From Hypsibius dujardini (Eukaryota > Tardigrada > Eutardigrada > Parachela > Hypsibiidae): a stretch of 29,371 nt of DNA. Both the position numbers and the translations under genes were made by a program. Location: positions 1 to 29,371 of the forward strand of contig LRSR01008207.1 of NCBI GenBank assembly GCA_001579985.1, given 5' to 3'. The notes under the pieces are model-generated. The model saw nothing but the letters and a program-made list of their open reading frames with translations, had not been told where the DNA came from and searched no databases. Of the stretch, positions 8,900 through 18,085 are shown piece after piece (within the stretch, counting starts at the first letter, position 1; each line of letters opens with the position of its first letter).

Positions 8900-10571
8900 T
8901 CAGCTGAGTTCAGCCACCTTGGCGGCTTCAGCGGCGACTTCCTCCGCCTCCTTGGCGGCTTTAGCGGCGACTTCCTCCGCCTCCTTAGCGGCTTTAGCAG
9001 CGGCTTCCTCCGCCTCCTTGGCGGCTTTAGCGGCGACTTCCTCCGCCTCCTTTGCGGCTTTAGCAGCGGCTTTCGCGACTGCCTCAGCTTCCTGTGCGGC
9101 TTTGGCGGCTTCCCGATCGGTATGCACCCTAACCAATTTGTCCAGCCCGTAGAAAAAGGCGCGGTTGTAGTACATGTTGCGAACTTGTTGCTCTGTCTTG
9201 CTGGGCAGCAACAAACTGGATTTGGCGAAATCCATCCCAAACTCCACCAGCGACCGCATGAAGATGACGATTTCTTCCTGCTGCCAGACTGGCGTGGGGT
9301 CCTTCTGCGCATCCTCCCTCGCAAGGGCGATGGCTTCCTCGTAATCCGCGTCCACGTCAGGCAGTAAGTCAGTCTGGATGTTGAGAAACTTCTCCACCGC
9401 TTCCGGTTTTTGGGCAATTATGGCATCGATCGCAGTCTGCTCATTTTTTACGGCGGACCCAGAGGGATCGTCGTTCGCAATGGTAAGGGGGTCTAGAGCT
9501 GCTATTCCACGGCGCGCAATGCTGAAATCTTCCTTACAGATCGATTTTGCAACTGAAAAAATGCGGTTGTCAAATGTGAAATGATTTTTCTTCAAAAGAC
9601 ATTATCCAGGCGACTGTCTCTATGTTCACTCAGAACCTACCTGCCCCCATATTTGGCACTTCGCGAGAATCCTCCTCCCCATACTCCAGAGCCCGTTTGC
9701 GTCCGGGAACACTATCATCCCCGTGGTAATGACTCAAGGCTTCCGGCACCATTGCCAAGGCAGCGGCATTGTTCAGCTTCCGTATGTCCGTTTCCGGTCT
9801 CACACCCGTAACTTTCACTTGCTTGCCCCGTTTGAATTCGGTGTAGTAATGGTTGACCAGGCTCTGTATCGAGTGGCTCGGCACGAGATCACGAATACGG
9901 TCAAAGTTTTTACCGTGGAAGCCATAACCCTGATTGAAGAGAACCTTGTCGTGAAGCGGCATGCCTTCTTGTTTTCCTACGAAAATTCCAGTGAGCGCCT
10001 GCAAGAAGAAAAGAAAACACCCTTTAATACCCGTGCCCTCAGCCACTACTACTTCCGTTAAAACATCTACTTCCAGAACAAAATCAGCACAATCCACTGA
10101 AATCCATTTCTTGTCCCGGTTAATATATTAAATCAATAAATCAATTGAAAAGGAATGCTGAAACATTCATCAATCAATCAATCCACGTATCACACCCACA
10201 TGTAGAGTAGCATCGATAGCCTCAGTCGGATTGCCCTTCTTGATGAATTGATAGTTCAAAAACGCCAACACCTGGTCTTCATCGAAGCCTTTCGGCTTGA
10301 GAGTTTTGAGGAGAGCACTCAATTGATCTCTGGGAATGCGATCGGTCGGTCGCCACAGCAGGATTTCATGGCTGGGAGTGTGAGCGTCGTAGTAGTCTCG
10401 CTCGGGGCCTTCCAGAATGGCATCCACGGAGGCTTGGAATGCGGGCCCGATGAAGATCTTTTTGTTGCTGGCGTGCATCAGCGCCTTTTCCTTCACCGCC
10501 GGCTTGGATGACGATCCCATGTCGCGGTAGTCCGGGTGCTGGGCGCCGAGGAGTTTTTTTAGCGCAGCCAT
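8900..10571 (-). CDS. RCOR: CoREST (REST corepressor, RCOR) homologue, ELM2-SANT-SANT
   Basis: CoREST bridges LSD1 and HDAC1/2 to nucleosomes in a nuclear repressor complex. Exons on the minus strand: 10200-10571, 9641-9998 and 8900-9552; phases close to 460 residues. The ELM2 domain is at about 38-124 (IFIGPAFQASVDAI... EILLWRPTDRIPRDQL... ALNYQFIKKGN-like end). SANT1 is at about 137-185 (LHDKVLFNQGYGFHGKNFDR, then SIQSLVNHYYTEFKRGKQ), matching the CoREST signature FHGK-F-RI. SANT2 is at about 333-383 (QQEEIVIFMRSLVEFGMDFA, then SKTEQQVRNMYYNRAFFYGL). Residues 390-455 are an Ala/Lys/Glu repeat (AAKAAKEAEEV) that vertebrate RCORs do not have in this position. Start at ATG 10571 (AAGAAGATGG context); an open frame runs further upstream but without another ATG. 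Divergent from TM2D1, 557 bp between starts. Confidence 0.9.
8911..9110. repeat. Coding repeat encoding the Ala/Lys/Glu tail of RCOR
   Basis: Variants of a roughly 33-bp unit (read on plus as TTAGCGGCGACTTCCTCCGC followed by CTCCTTGGCGGCT) are repeated about five to six times. On the minus strand each unit encodes an 11-residue AAKAAKEAEEV-like block, expected to be helical. Confidence 0.85.
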
Positions 10572-11128
10572 CTTCTTCCTCGTCGTTTCCTGCCACTTAC
10601 TCCGGGCAAGAGTGGGCTTGAAAAGGTGTATACCAAAATTGAATGCTGCTAAATCTGGTGCGAAAACCAACTGGAATTAAAGCTGCTTCTGAATTTGTAA
10701 GACTTCAAAAAAGCACACAAATTCACTCATAAATCAATCCAATTTGAATGCCCTTTTCCTCGGTTCGTCTCGTTTACCAGGCTTATTCGCGCTGTTTACT
10801 TTACCTGTTCGCTTGATTTATCAAATTGGTTCATCAGCATTGCTGGTTCGCATCAGTTACTCAATGTGTTCGCGTGGTTTTATGCAAATTGATCGTTTTG
10901 TGTATTTCACTTGTTCATATTTTTACCAAATCGTTCCTCAGTTTGCAGCTCATGCAAAAAAGACAATTTTTATTTTGGTTACGAGCATGAATTTCATTGC
11001 AGTAAGTCAAGAACTATGATGTCTCTCTCTAATTCAGGATTTTTTTCTAGTGATGGTGTTTTAGTGTTGTTGCAATAGGTTACAAACTTGATCACGGTAG
11101 AAGCAGATGCACTTCTTTATTGGCGAAA
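10572..11128. other. Divergent intergenic region between RCOR and TM2D1
   Basis: 557 bp shared by two outward-facing genes, so it probably contains both promoters and 5' UTRs. A 91-codon plus-strand frame (10744-11019) is not recognisable and has no supporting features. No TATA box is obvious next to either start. Confidence 0.5.
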
Positions 11129-12817
11129 ATGTTCAGGAACTGGTGGATAAATTCGTTGCGATCTCTCCCGTTGTGCTACTTGCCTATTTATCTGTTATTT
11201 TCATCAATCCCAGTGGCTGCCGATCAAAAATTACCCTCTCCGATTACCCGAGCGCTGAAGCCTTGCTCAAGCTTGCTAATGGGCCAGTAAGTAATTGGTC
11301 GCTAATGCAAGATAGAATTCATTAGATTGATTGCATGATTGATAGTCGATAGAGTGTCTGTTTTCGTGATCATTTACATGTCTTACACGACCCTATTTGT
11401 GTTTGATCGGTTGATTGATTGATTGGAGAAGAACTTCTTTTGAATTACATCTTGTTGCGTTGCATTTTGCGAGCATTACTTTATTATTTATTTATTTTTA
11501 CATATTAGATTTATTTGTATAAATCCAAATATCAACACGACAACCCAGCAGCTCGACGGCTGTCAACCCAACAATGTCGCAAAAGGTACGGAGTGAAGTC
11601 AATGTTCTTCAACACTTTTAAAGTCCTCATCACCGGTGCTCTGTTACTACTAGCCTGTTACTACTAGCTTGTTAGGGACTACTCATAATGTAAGTATGTT
11701 TCTCTCTTTCACAGTCCGCTGTTTAGTGGCACCAGATATTCACTGTGACGGTCTAGGAGTAAACAGAACCTTTTGGAAAGAAGTTCCATGCAAATATACG
11801 TGAGTTTGTTAGTCATTTCTCTAGTTGATTATTTCATTGGGAATTGGGGATGAGACAGGAATCTGTGCCGGGATTGATTCATGGGATCGATTCATGGGAT
11901 TGAGTCGCCTGCTTTCCTTGTCATCCGATTTGGATTTAATGATGGTCACTTTCTTCACATTGCACATTCAGTTCACGACCACTTCGCACTGCTTGTATCA
12001 CAATCTATTGGTATCATGGTTTGTTGTAGGAATGGATACTCCTACGATGTTTCTCTAATCCTGTCCATCTTGCTGGGAATGTTCGGCGCTGACCGATTCT
12101 ACTTGGGCTATCCCGGCATTGGTATGCGTCTCGCCGTGGCTCGGTCAAAATTGCCGCGCTGGCGATTATTCCTGTGTCTGTTTTCAAGTTCGTGTCCCAG
12201 TTCGAGCCTTTTTACGTATCTGTCATATGTGACGAGGTTTCTCCTGTACGGATCGTGCCGTGTCCCTCGACTCCATTTTTGGGATGCTTGTTTTGTGTAT
12301 GATTGATTCATTAGTTAAAAGTCAACAGTTTGTCTGTTTTGTCACGCTGTCTCTGCTCTGCGCTCCGTTGGTGTCTCTTGGTCAGCTGGTTACTGGTTCT
12401 TGTAAGCTTAGGCGTCTGTTTTGGTTCTGTCCTGCCAGTCTATATTTCATCTTGTTCCCGATATTCTTGACTTTGATGCATTATTTTCTCTCTTCGTTAA
12501 ACAGGTTTATTGAAGCTATGCACCTTGGGGGGATTCTTTCTATTTCAACTAGTGGACATTGTTCTCATCGTTAGCGGGGTGAGGGTGATTTTTTGGTTCT
12601 AGCGTCTCAGCCTCCCAGCCTCCCAGCCTCTCAGCCTCCCAGGGCTGAAACGGTTTCGCCTAGTGTTATTCTTAACATGTCGTTCTTGTCGCTCTTTCAG
12701 AATTTGGGCCCTGCCGATGGATCAAACTTCATTATTCCTTTTTACGGTCAGGGATCGCAGCGTATGGCCTTCACTGCGAACCGAACGTATTTGAAGCCTC
12801 CGCCTCCTGAGCTGTGA
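11129..12817 (+). CDS. TM2D1: TM2 domain-containing protein 1 (TM2D1) homologue
   Basis: TM2D proteins are two-pass membrane proteins with an N-terminal extracytoplasmic Cys-rich region; Drosophila relatives act with Notch signalling. Exons: 11129-11286, 11509-11585, 11715-11799, 12030-12121, 12505-12578 and 12701-12817; phases close to 200 residues, near the human length. The start is ATG 11129 (MFRNWWINSL), in a different frame from a longer overlapping frame beginning at 11107. Only this frame joins to the downstream exon and gives a signal peptide (LCYLPIYLLFSSIPVAA). The luminal part has the family cysteines and motifs: CSSLLMGQFICINPNIN, VRCLVAPDIHC, EVPCKYTNGYSYDV. The TM2 signature follows: LSILLGMFGADRFYLGYP, LLKLCTLGGFFLFQLVDIVL, then GPADGSNFIIPFYG. 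TM2D1 rather than TM2D2 or TM2D3 is preferred because of DRFYLGYP and the C-terminal extension after GPADGS. Confidence 0.9.
12598..12642. repeat. Short CCTCCCAG-type tandem repeat
   Basis: Five units of roughly 9 bp (CAGCCTCCC) in the last intron of TM2D1 (12579-12700). Confidence 0.85.
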
Positions 12818-13752
12818 TCTTTTAATGGGAGGATGCGTTTTGATTTCTTTATTACTGTGATACATAGACAGTCGTGATGGTTTTTATAAGGGACATTTGT
12901 ATATTAGTCGTAGTGCAATCAAACTTCGACAGGACAATGAAGCGGTTGGTGAATTTACCTTATAAAGACTTACCTGAACAGTTTAATCGCTGTTTTTGTT
13001 CCTATTTTTTTGCTTGGTCATCTCTCTCTCTCTTGGCTGAACAGCGGTCTACTGTTTGACCTGGGTCGGCCGGAGTTGTGTCGATGCTCCTCTCGAGCAT
13101 CTTCTCCCTTTCACTTTCTTGTGTGCTTCTTGTCCTCATCGTCTTTTGTTTGAATTAAATCTCTGGCCGCAAAATGTGACTATCTTTCATCCCTGCACAC
13201 AACTTTACATCAAGCGCTATTTGAACCCCTGGCGATGTATACAGGGAGAGCTAAAATAGCCGGGATTCTATTGGGCCCCAAAAGGGGGGGGGGAGATAAA
13301 ATAGCCACTTCGTAAAGTTTGTGTTGCAATGTGTTTGTGTTGTGTTGCGCTTTTCTGCATATGTGCACTGCACACCTGCTTGTGTGCAGTGCGCAGTAAA
13401 TTTATTCAGTCTTTGCGCATTGTCGAAATGCACATTTTTTATCATTGTGGGATTGTTTGACAACTTTAAAAGCGCGTCCACATCCTCCTCCCCACACTGA
13501 TTAGGTAAGGACCGAGCAGTGGAAGCAGTAAGGTAAAGGAATTTTCATTCATTTTTTCAACTTGGATAGTTCCATCGAACACTGGAAAGTTAAATGATTG
13601 CAAGAAGAAGATGGAATCGATGCGCGATTTGGATTGAATAACTTATTGATTTTTCGCGATTAGATGTTTCCGTTTTTGAATAATATTCATGCCGCTATGC
13701 CTGTGCCTGTAGTAATACTCTGTCTTTCTTGTTTCAGGGGCCACGAGTGAAG
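12818..13752. other. Intergenic stretch between TM2D1 and Sec-SelT
   Basis: Holds the TM2D1 3' UTR and the Sec-SelT 5' region. Contains a G10 run near 13283 flanked by a near-duplicate (GAGCTAAAATAGCC and GAGATAAAATAGCC), and a GCACTGCACACC/GTGCAGTGCGC inverted pair near 13364-13394. TTTCTTGTTTCAG at 13726-13738 looks like a splice acceptor, so a 5' UTR intron is possible. No other gene is seen. Confidence 0.5.
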
Positions 13753-14705
13753 ATGGCGGACAACCGCCGGCTGATCGGCTACGGCATTGTGCTCAATGTT
13801 CTGCTGCTCCTGACTGTGCGAGATCTCCTGGTGAAAACGGCAAAGCCGAGCGATGAAGAGGAGCCCGAAGCGACGAAACCGCTGCCGCCTTTGAAGATGA
13901 TGAAGAAAGCTTCATCAGGGCCGGTGGTGAAATTTCTCTTCTGGTAAGCAATCCTTGATTCCACACACGGGAGGTGAAGAGCGAATTTTTATTTGTTGGT
14001 CAACGAATCAATCAATCAATCTAATCTCCGACATGACTGACAATTGATCAGTTAATCACTGGTGCACACACTGATGCATACACTGATGCACACACTGATG
14101 CACACACTGATGCAGTACACTGGTGCACACCCTGATGCAGTGCACTGATACACATGTTATGTAGAAATTGTAGGCGGAAAACAGCAGAACTAATTCAAAC
14201 AGTGTTGATCAAACAGCATGGGTCGTTTAATCTTTATTAACTAGACTTTCTTTTTTTACATTACAGTTATTCATGAGGGTATCGGAACGTAAGTACAGGT
14301 TGACTGTCGGCAGTGTGGAAGATTTTTTGCTTACTCCGGTGTTTGCTAGGTGTTTGAGCAATATCGAACGGCATTAGGGGAACGGTTTCCCGGTAAGCGT
14401 CACGAGGCACTACTGTTGGCGCCCAAGCTGAAGCTCCTTGTCTAAAATGGCAGCTCGGTTACTATTTCCCCAATGGATTATTTATAGATTTGCAATTCGA
14501 AGGCTCAAACTACAATCCGGATATGTGGAGGGTGTTGCTTGCGAGTAGCTTATCATACGTGAAGATTGCGGTCATTGGTTTGGTAGCATCGGGCTATAAT
14601 CCTTTCCCTTTGCTCGGCATGCCAACGCCGGGCTTTTACGAATGGGCGGTATCAAACAAGGTAGAACGGAGAGCTGATCTTATACTTCATTTCTATGAGA
14701 TTTTG

Positions 14706-14750
<45 letters not shown>

Positions 14751-15243
14751 TTGTCTGTTTGGCTGTCTGTCTGTCTGTTTGGCTGTCTGTCTGTCTGTTT
14801 GTTTGTTTGTCTGTCTGTCTGTTATCTGATTTGTTATCTTTTCCTTTGCCCGTTCGTATATGTTAAACTGTCCATTTACGTGCCTCTGACCGAATCTTAC
14901 TGTATTCTTTGCCTGATTAATGGTTGCTGGCCTCTAGACTGAACGATTATCTTAGGTATCTTTGGTTTCGGTTGACTTTCAATTGCTATTTACAGATCTA
15001 TGCCTGCTTGATGTCTTGGTTTTTGACGGGAATGGTGGAGAATCAACTGATGAGCACGGGAGCATTTGAAATTTACTACAACGGTACTTTCAGCCGTGGG
15101 CTTATTGTTTCGTTTTTGATGTGACAATTGATCGCCGTTTTTGTGTAGATCTCCCAGTTTGGTCCAAGCTTAAGAACGGCCGATTACCGGAGTTCCAGGA
15201 AGTTCTAAGCACTATCTCACAGCAACATAAGAAGGTCTTTTAA
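13753..15243 (+). CDS. SELENOT: Selenoprotein T with an in-frame UGA (Sec) codon, CYSU motif
   Basis: Exons: 13753-13943, 14267-14288, 14350-14392, 14488-14660, 14996-15083 and 15149-15243; phases close to 203 codons if TGA is read through. Exon 1 (MADNRRLIGYGIVLNVLLLL...) is a hydrophobic ER signal/anchor ending GPVVKFLF. The 22-nt exon 2 encodes, with the split Cys, C-Y-S-U-GYRN; the U codon is TGA at 14274-14276 (residue 67), exactly where vertebrate SelT has Sec in C-V-S-U-GYR. Downstream homology continues without a break: VFEQYRTALGERFPD, EGSNYNPDMW, YVKIAVIGLVASGYNPFPLL, MSWFLTGMVENQLMSTGAF, LPVWSKLKNGRLPEFQEVL. The true stop is TAA 15241. Conservation after TGA, the same exon lengths as the Cys paralogue, and the SECIS at 15281-15377 together make Sec insertion very likely. 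Confidence 0.94.
14062..14155. repeat. ACTGATGCACAC-type 12-14-bp tandem repeat
   Basis: About seven units of CACTGATGCACA with small length changes, in intron 1 of Sec-SelT (13944-14266). Confidence 0.85.
14274..14276 (+). other. Selenocysteine codon (TGA) of SelT
   Basis: In-frame TGA inside the 22-nt microexon 14267-14288, at the redox-active position of the CxxU motif. A standard translation would stop here and lose two thirds of the protein. Confidence 0.92.
14706..14825. repeat. (CTGT)n tract
   Basis: Long run of CTGT with TTTGG and TTTGT interruptions in intron 4 of Sec-SelT (14661-14995). Confidence 0.95.
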
Positions 15244-15280
15244 AGTCATTCCGCCTCCGTCTGCACGCAACGAAGGACTT

Positions 15281-15377
15281 GGTTACACTGGTCAGCTAGA
15301 TGTTATGAAGGTAGCAACTAAAAGCGCTCGTCGCGCACGTTGCCACTGGATGTTTTTCTTAGCTGCCGTGTGGAACC
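15281..15377 (+). promoter_or_regulatory. SECIS element, type II, of the Sec-containing SelT mRNA
   Basis: Lies 38 nt after the SelT stop. Core: ATGA at 15305-15308 and GGAT at 15348-15351 form the non-Watson-Crick quartet. Helix II pairs GGTAGCAAC (15310-15318) with GTTGCCACT (15339-15347), 8 of 9 positions. The apical loop has AAAA (15320-15323), then an extra mini-stem GCGC/GCGC (15324-15327 with 15333-15336) around TCGTC, which defines type II. Helix I has three matching blocks: GGTT with AACC, ACAC with GTGT, and CAGCTA with TAGCTG. Spacing from ATGA to the apical AA is 11 nt, as is usual. In animals SECISBP2 binds the quartet and recruits eEFSec with tRNA-Sec. Confidence 0.93.
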
Positions 15378-15483
15378 TTGTTGTCGTCATCTTATTTGCA
15401 TCGGTTTCAAAAAAAGCAATTCAACTTTCACACACCGAATGCAGTAGAAGTACGGTATTGGTGGTAGCATGCGTCGTCTGCCA

Positions 15484-15543
15484 CCTTTCCAACACAACTT
15501 TTTGGTACACACGCCTTTCCAACACAACTTTTTGTTACACACG
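15484..15543. repeat. 30-bp tandem duplication abutting a MITE
   Basis: CCTTTCCAACACAACTTTTT plus GxTACACACG occurs twice, differing at one base. The second copy ends in the first bases of the inverted-repeat element at 15538. Confidence 0.9.
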
Positions 15544-15864
15544 TGGCAAAAACTTCAGGCCGACCGAATTAAAGCCAAATTTTCACCGGCGCCCAGCAAA
15601 ATGGGGTGGTCGGGGTTTGAGCCAATTTTGGCCAATGCGTGCAGCTGTTTCTCACACTGCTTGATTCATTGATTTAACACCAGACTGCCAAAATAGTTTA
15701 AAGTCAATCAATCAATCGACTGACCAAAGATTGCGTGGTCAGCTGTGATCAAAAACAGCTGCACGCGTTGGCCAAAATGGCTCAAACTCGGACCACCCCA
15801 TTTTGCTGGGCGCCGGTAAAAAGTTGGCTTTAATTCGGTCGGCCTGATATTTTTGCCACATGTG
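15538..15864. mobile_element. MITE family B (327 bp, long inverted repeat)
   Basis: Arms of about 115 bp, nearly identical in reverse complement, separated by about 80 bp. Outer ends CACACGTGGCAAAAA and TTTTTGCCACATGTG are flanked by TA (15536-15537 and 15865-15866). Arms include GACCGAATTAAAGCCAA, CGGCGCCCAGCAAAATGGGG and GTTTGAGCCA. No coding capacity. It lies between the converging Sec-SelT and NDUFB7 genes. Confidence 0.92.
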
Positions 15865-16114
15865 TATGCGTGAGCCTGACGCTGACGAATCTGACAAAAC
15901 GGATAGTGTAATGCCAGTAACTTCAGAAAATTGAAAGCCAGAAATGTATTTGACTATATGCACATGTCCTGTCACTGTGGTCCTCGATACACGTACTGTA
16001 TTCGTATCCGAAGAAGCGTAAATAGGCTGATGTCACAAAACGTCTCTATTAAAACAGCCACAATCAAGCCACACTATTACACAACTGCAAAGTTGATACA
16101 ACCACAACTGCGAT

Positions 16115-17392
16115 TCAAAATTTCGCATGTGCCGACTCTGTTGGAACCGGAAGTGGGTTGCCATTGAAATCCTTCCCCGCTAGCGTCAGCTCGCGTTTGT
16201 TCAGCCGACGTTCACGCTCATATTCCCTGTACCGGTCCGTATAACTGAAAAAATGAGGAGCCTTCATCAGCTGACCGCCGACACAAGTGTACCACCACAA
16301 TACTGTATTGCATCGTGGAAGTGGTGGGAGCGGCGATCGCTTCATGCTAGGGAACATCATTCAAAACGAACGCCGCTCCCACCACTTCCACTTCCAGGCG
16401 GAAATGGTTGGCCACAAGATTACACTGCGCATTCGCGCAATACAGATTGCACATGTGGTCTTGTGGCCAACTATTTCCGCCTCAAATCAAAACAGCCTGC
16501 AGCCTTGTGGTAACAAATTGCCTTTTGACAAATCGAGCGTCCCGATTTTTCTGGGCAAAGATGTATTATGATTGCACAAACTGTTCTTCACTGCAGTCAT
16601 AATATACGGTGGATCTAAAAGCAGCACCAATTTGTCGCGACAGTGCAGTATACTCGTATGGTGTTACCGCACACCAGCGTCAAACACGAAATTTGTTTCA
16701 ATCGGTCGATTTGCTGATTGCTTGATTGGAATAAGTGTGGAAAAAGTTGCGTCCGATCAGTCACGTGCTGGATTGATTTATTGCTTGATTGAGGCAGAAA
16801 GTTGAAGACCCGTTTTCTTACTCGTCTTGCTGGCACTGAATCCATGTGTGCTTGAGGTGTTGGCAGCGCCAGTAGCACGGCGTGTTGCGGTTCATGCACT
16901 TCTTGTACTCGATCATATGGTGCGCGCAGTAGTCACGATAGGGGAGTGCGATTCCGGAGGCTTCCATTTCCTTTTGTGTCGCCACCATTACTACCGCGGA
17001 AACGAAAAATAAATGAACAAAAAACAGTAAAATAATTCTAAAAAAACTTAATTTTATATTATGTGATTGGGAATGTAAAGATAAGAGCAAACAAATAGTA
17101 CAACTATAACGGCAATACAATTAACAAATTTATTGAAAAAAGAGCATCTAGTGGACGACAAGAAAAATTCGCAAGTTTCTTCATTTCGGCATATAATAAT
17201 AGTTGCGTTGATTAATTTTTAACGCGGAAACTGACCTCGCTCCTTGCGGGGAGCATCAAATCCAAAATTGGGATCGTGCTTGACGCTCTGTTGCCATTCA
17301 GGGGCAGCAGCCTTCTCCGTGAAGTAAGCTTCGATGTAGTGGTTGAACGCCGTCTTCACCCGGTCATAAATACTTCCATCGTCCATATGCAT
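16115..17392 (-). CDS. NDUFB7: NADH dehydrogenase (ubiquinone) 1 beta subcomplex subunit 7 (NDUFB7)
   Basis: Accessory subunit of respiratory complex I on the intermembrane-space side, with a CHCH fold. Exons on the minus strand: 17236-17392, 16822-16990 and 16115-16244; phases close to 151 residues. Exon 1 encodes MHMDDGSIYDRV through FGFDAPRKER, matching the family's FPPDYGFPERKER. Exon 2 gives VMVATQKEMEASG, then RDYCAHHMIEYKKC and RCQHLKHTWIQC. These are the twin C-x9-C pairs (Cys74/84 and Cys95/105). Exon 2 must be spliced at GTAAGA (16821); reading through would stop at TAA 16818 and drop the tail. Exon 3 restores the conserved basic tail DYTDRYREYERERRLNKREL, as in animal NDUFB7. Two starts are possible (ATG 17392 or 17386); I chose the first. 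It runs towards Sec-SelT (convergent) and away from the SPOP-like gene. Confidence 0.92.
16316..16482. repeat. Two adjacent near-perfect inverted repeats in NDUFB7 intron 2
   Basis: First hairpin: TGGAAGTGGTGGGAGCGGCG (16316-16335) has a perfect 20-bp reverse complement at 16371-16390. Second hairpin starts 6 bp later: 16396-16419 pairs with 16459-16482, 23 of 24 bases (core GGTTGGCCACAAGA). No terminal TA flanks are clear, so I do not call it a MITE. Confidence 0.9.
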
Positions 17393-18085
17393 TTTCGCTA
17401 CTGATGGTTACCCTGGAAGGATGATGATGATCGGGGCAAATGGCTGACAGAAAACACAAAAATTCCAAAACACAATATTAGTTTTGTGCCGTGTGGCGTG
17501 GCATGAGGGTGAATTTCGTGTGGTGCACCAGATGTCGCAGACTGCTTGATGCTTGATGATTGATGATCTGGGTGAAAACACAGGAACATGTTCGGTTGAA
17601 CAGAACACCCGTAAATTACCACCAGTGTCTGACCGATTCAAGGAACAAAGCACAAGACTGCGATCAATTGATTGTTGATTAGACGCATTCGGTCTTTAAA
17701 ATTTGATTGTTGATTTGTCTTGCGTCTGAAACAGGATTTCTTCCACTGATTTCTTTAGATTTTTTTTAACGAGGAGTCTTTCGTGGAGGACGTCGAGCTG
17801 GATTCTGATTTTTAAGGAACAACTTTCTTGTATGGAAATCTAATGTTTGATAAATGGATTACGGGCGCAATGCTGTAATCGTACGGGCAAAATTTACCTC
17901 ACCGGTGGGCAAAATAAGCGATCGTTCGATTGGTAAAAAATTGTTCCCGTGTTTTTCATCCAGATAATACAGTATCACTCCCGTGTGTTCGTCACAAATC
18001 GTCAATTTGTCCCGCTATAAATTTACCTTAATTTGTTGAATTAAAATTTTCTGACCGAAATTTCGCCCTGTTTTCATTGCTTAAC
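17393..18085. other. Divergent intergenic region between NDUFB7 and the SPOP-like gene
   Basis: Shared upstream region of two outward genes. Contains TTGATGATTGATGATC runs and TTGATTGTTGATT segments, and a TATAAAT at 18016-18022 on the SPOP-like side. No gene is seen. Confidence 0.5.
18016..18022 (+). promoter_or_regulatory. Possible TATA box of the SPOP-like gene
   Basis: TATAAAT lies 70 bp upstream of the ATG at 18086, in GC-containing surroundings. The position would allow a 5' UTR of about 40 nt. No experimental support is visible. Confidence 0.35.

Noticed and set aside
8886-9417. Plus-strand Ala/Ser frame and a minus-strand Arg/Lys/Pro frame over the RCOR tail
   Set aside because: Shadows of the RCOR Ala/Lys/Glu coding repeat; only the RCOR frame continues into SANT2.
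10744-11019. 91-codon plus-strand frame between RCOR and TM2D1
   Set aside because: No recognisable motif, no splice context, and it lies in a shared promoter region.
14274-14276. TGA as a nonsense mutation making the second SelT a pseudogene
   Set aside because: It falls exactly at the Sec position of the CxxU motif, homology continues for about 135 residues with perfect splice phases, and a SECIS follows the real stop.
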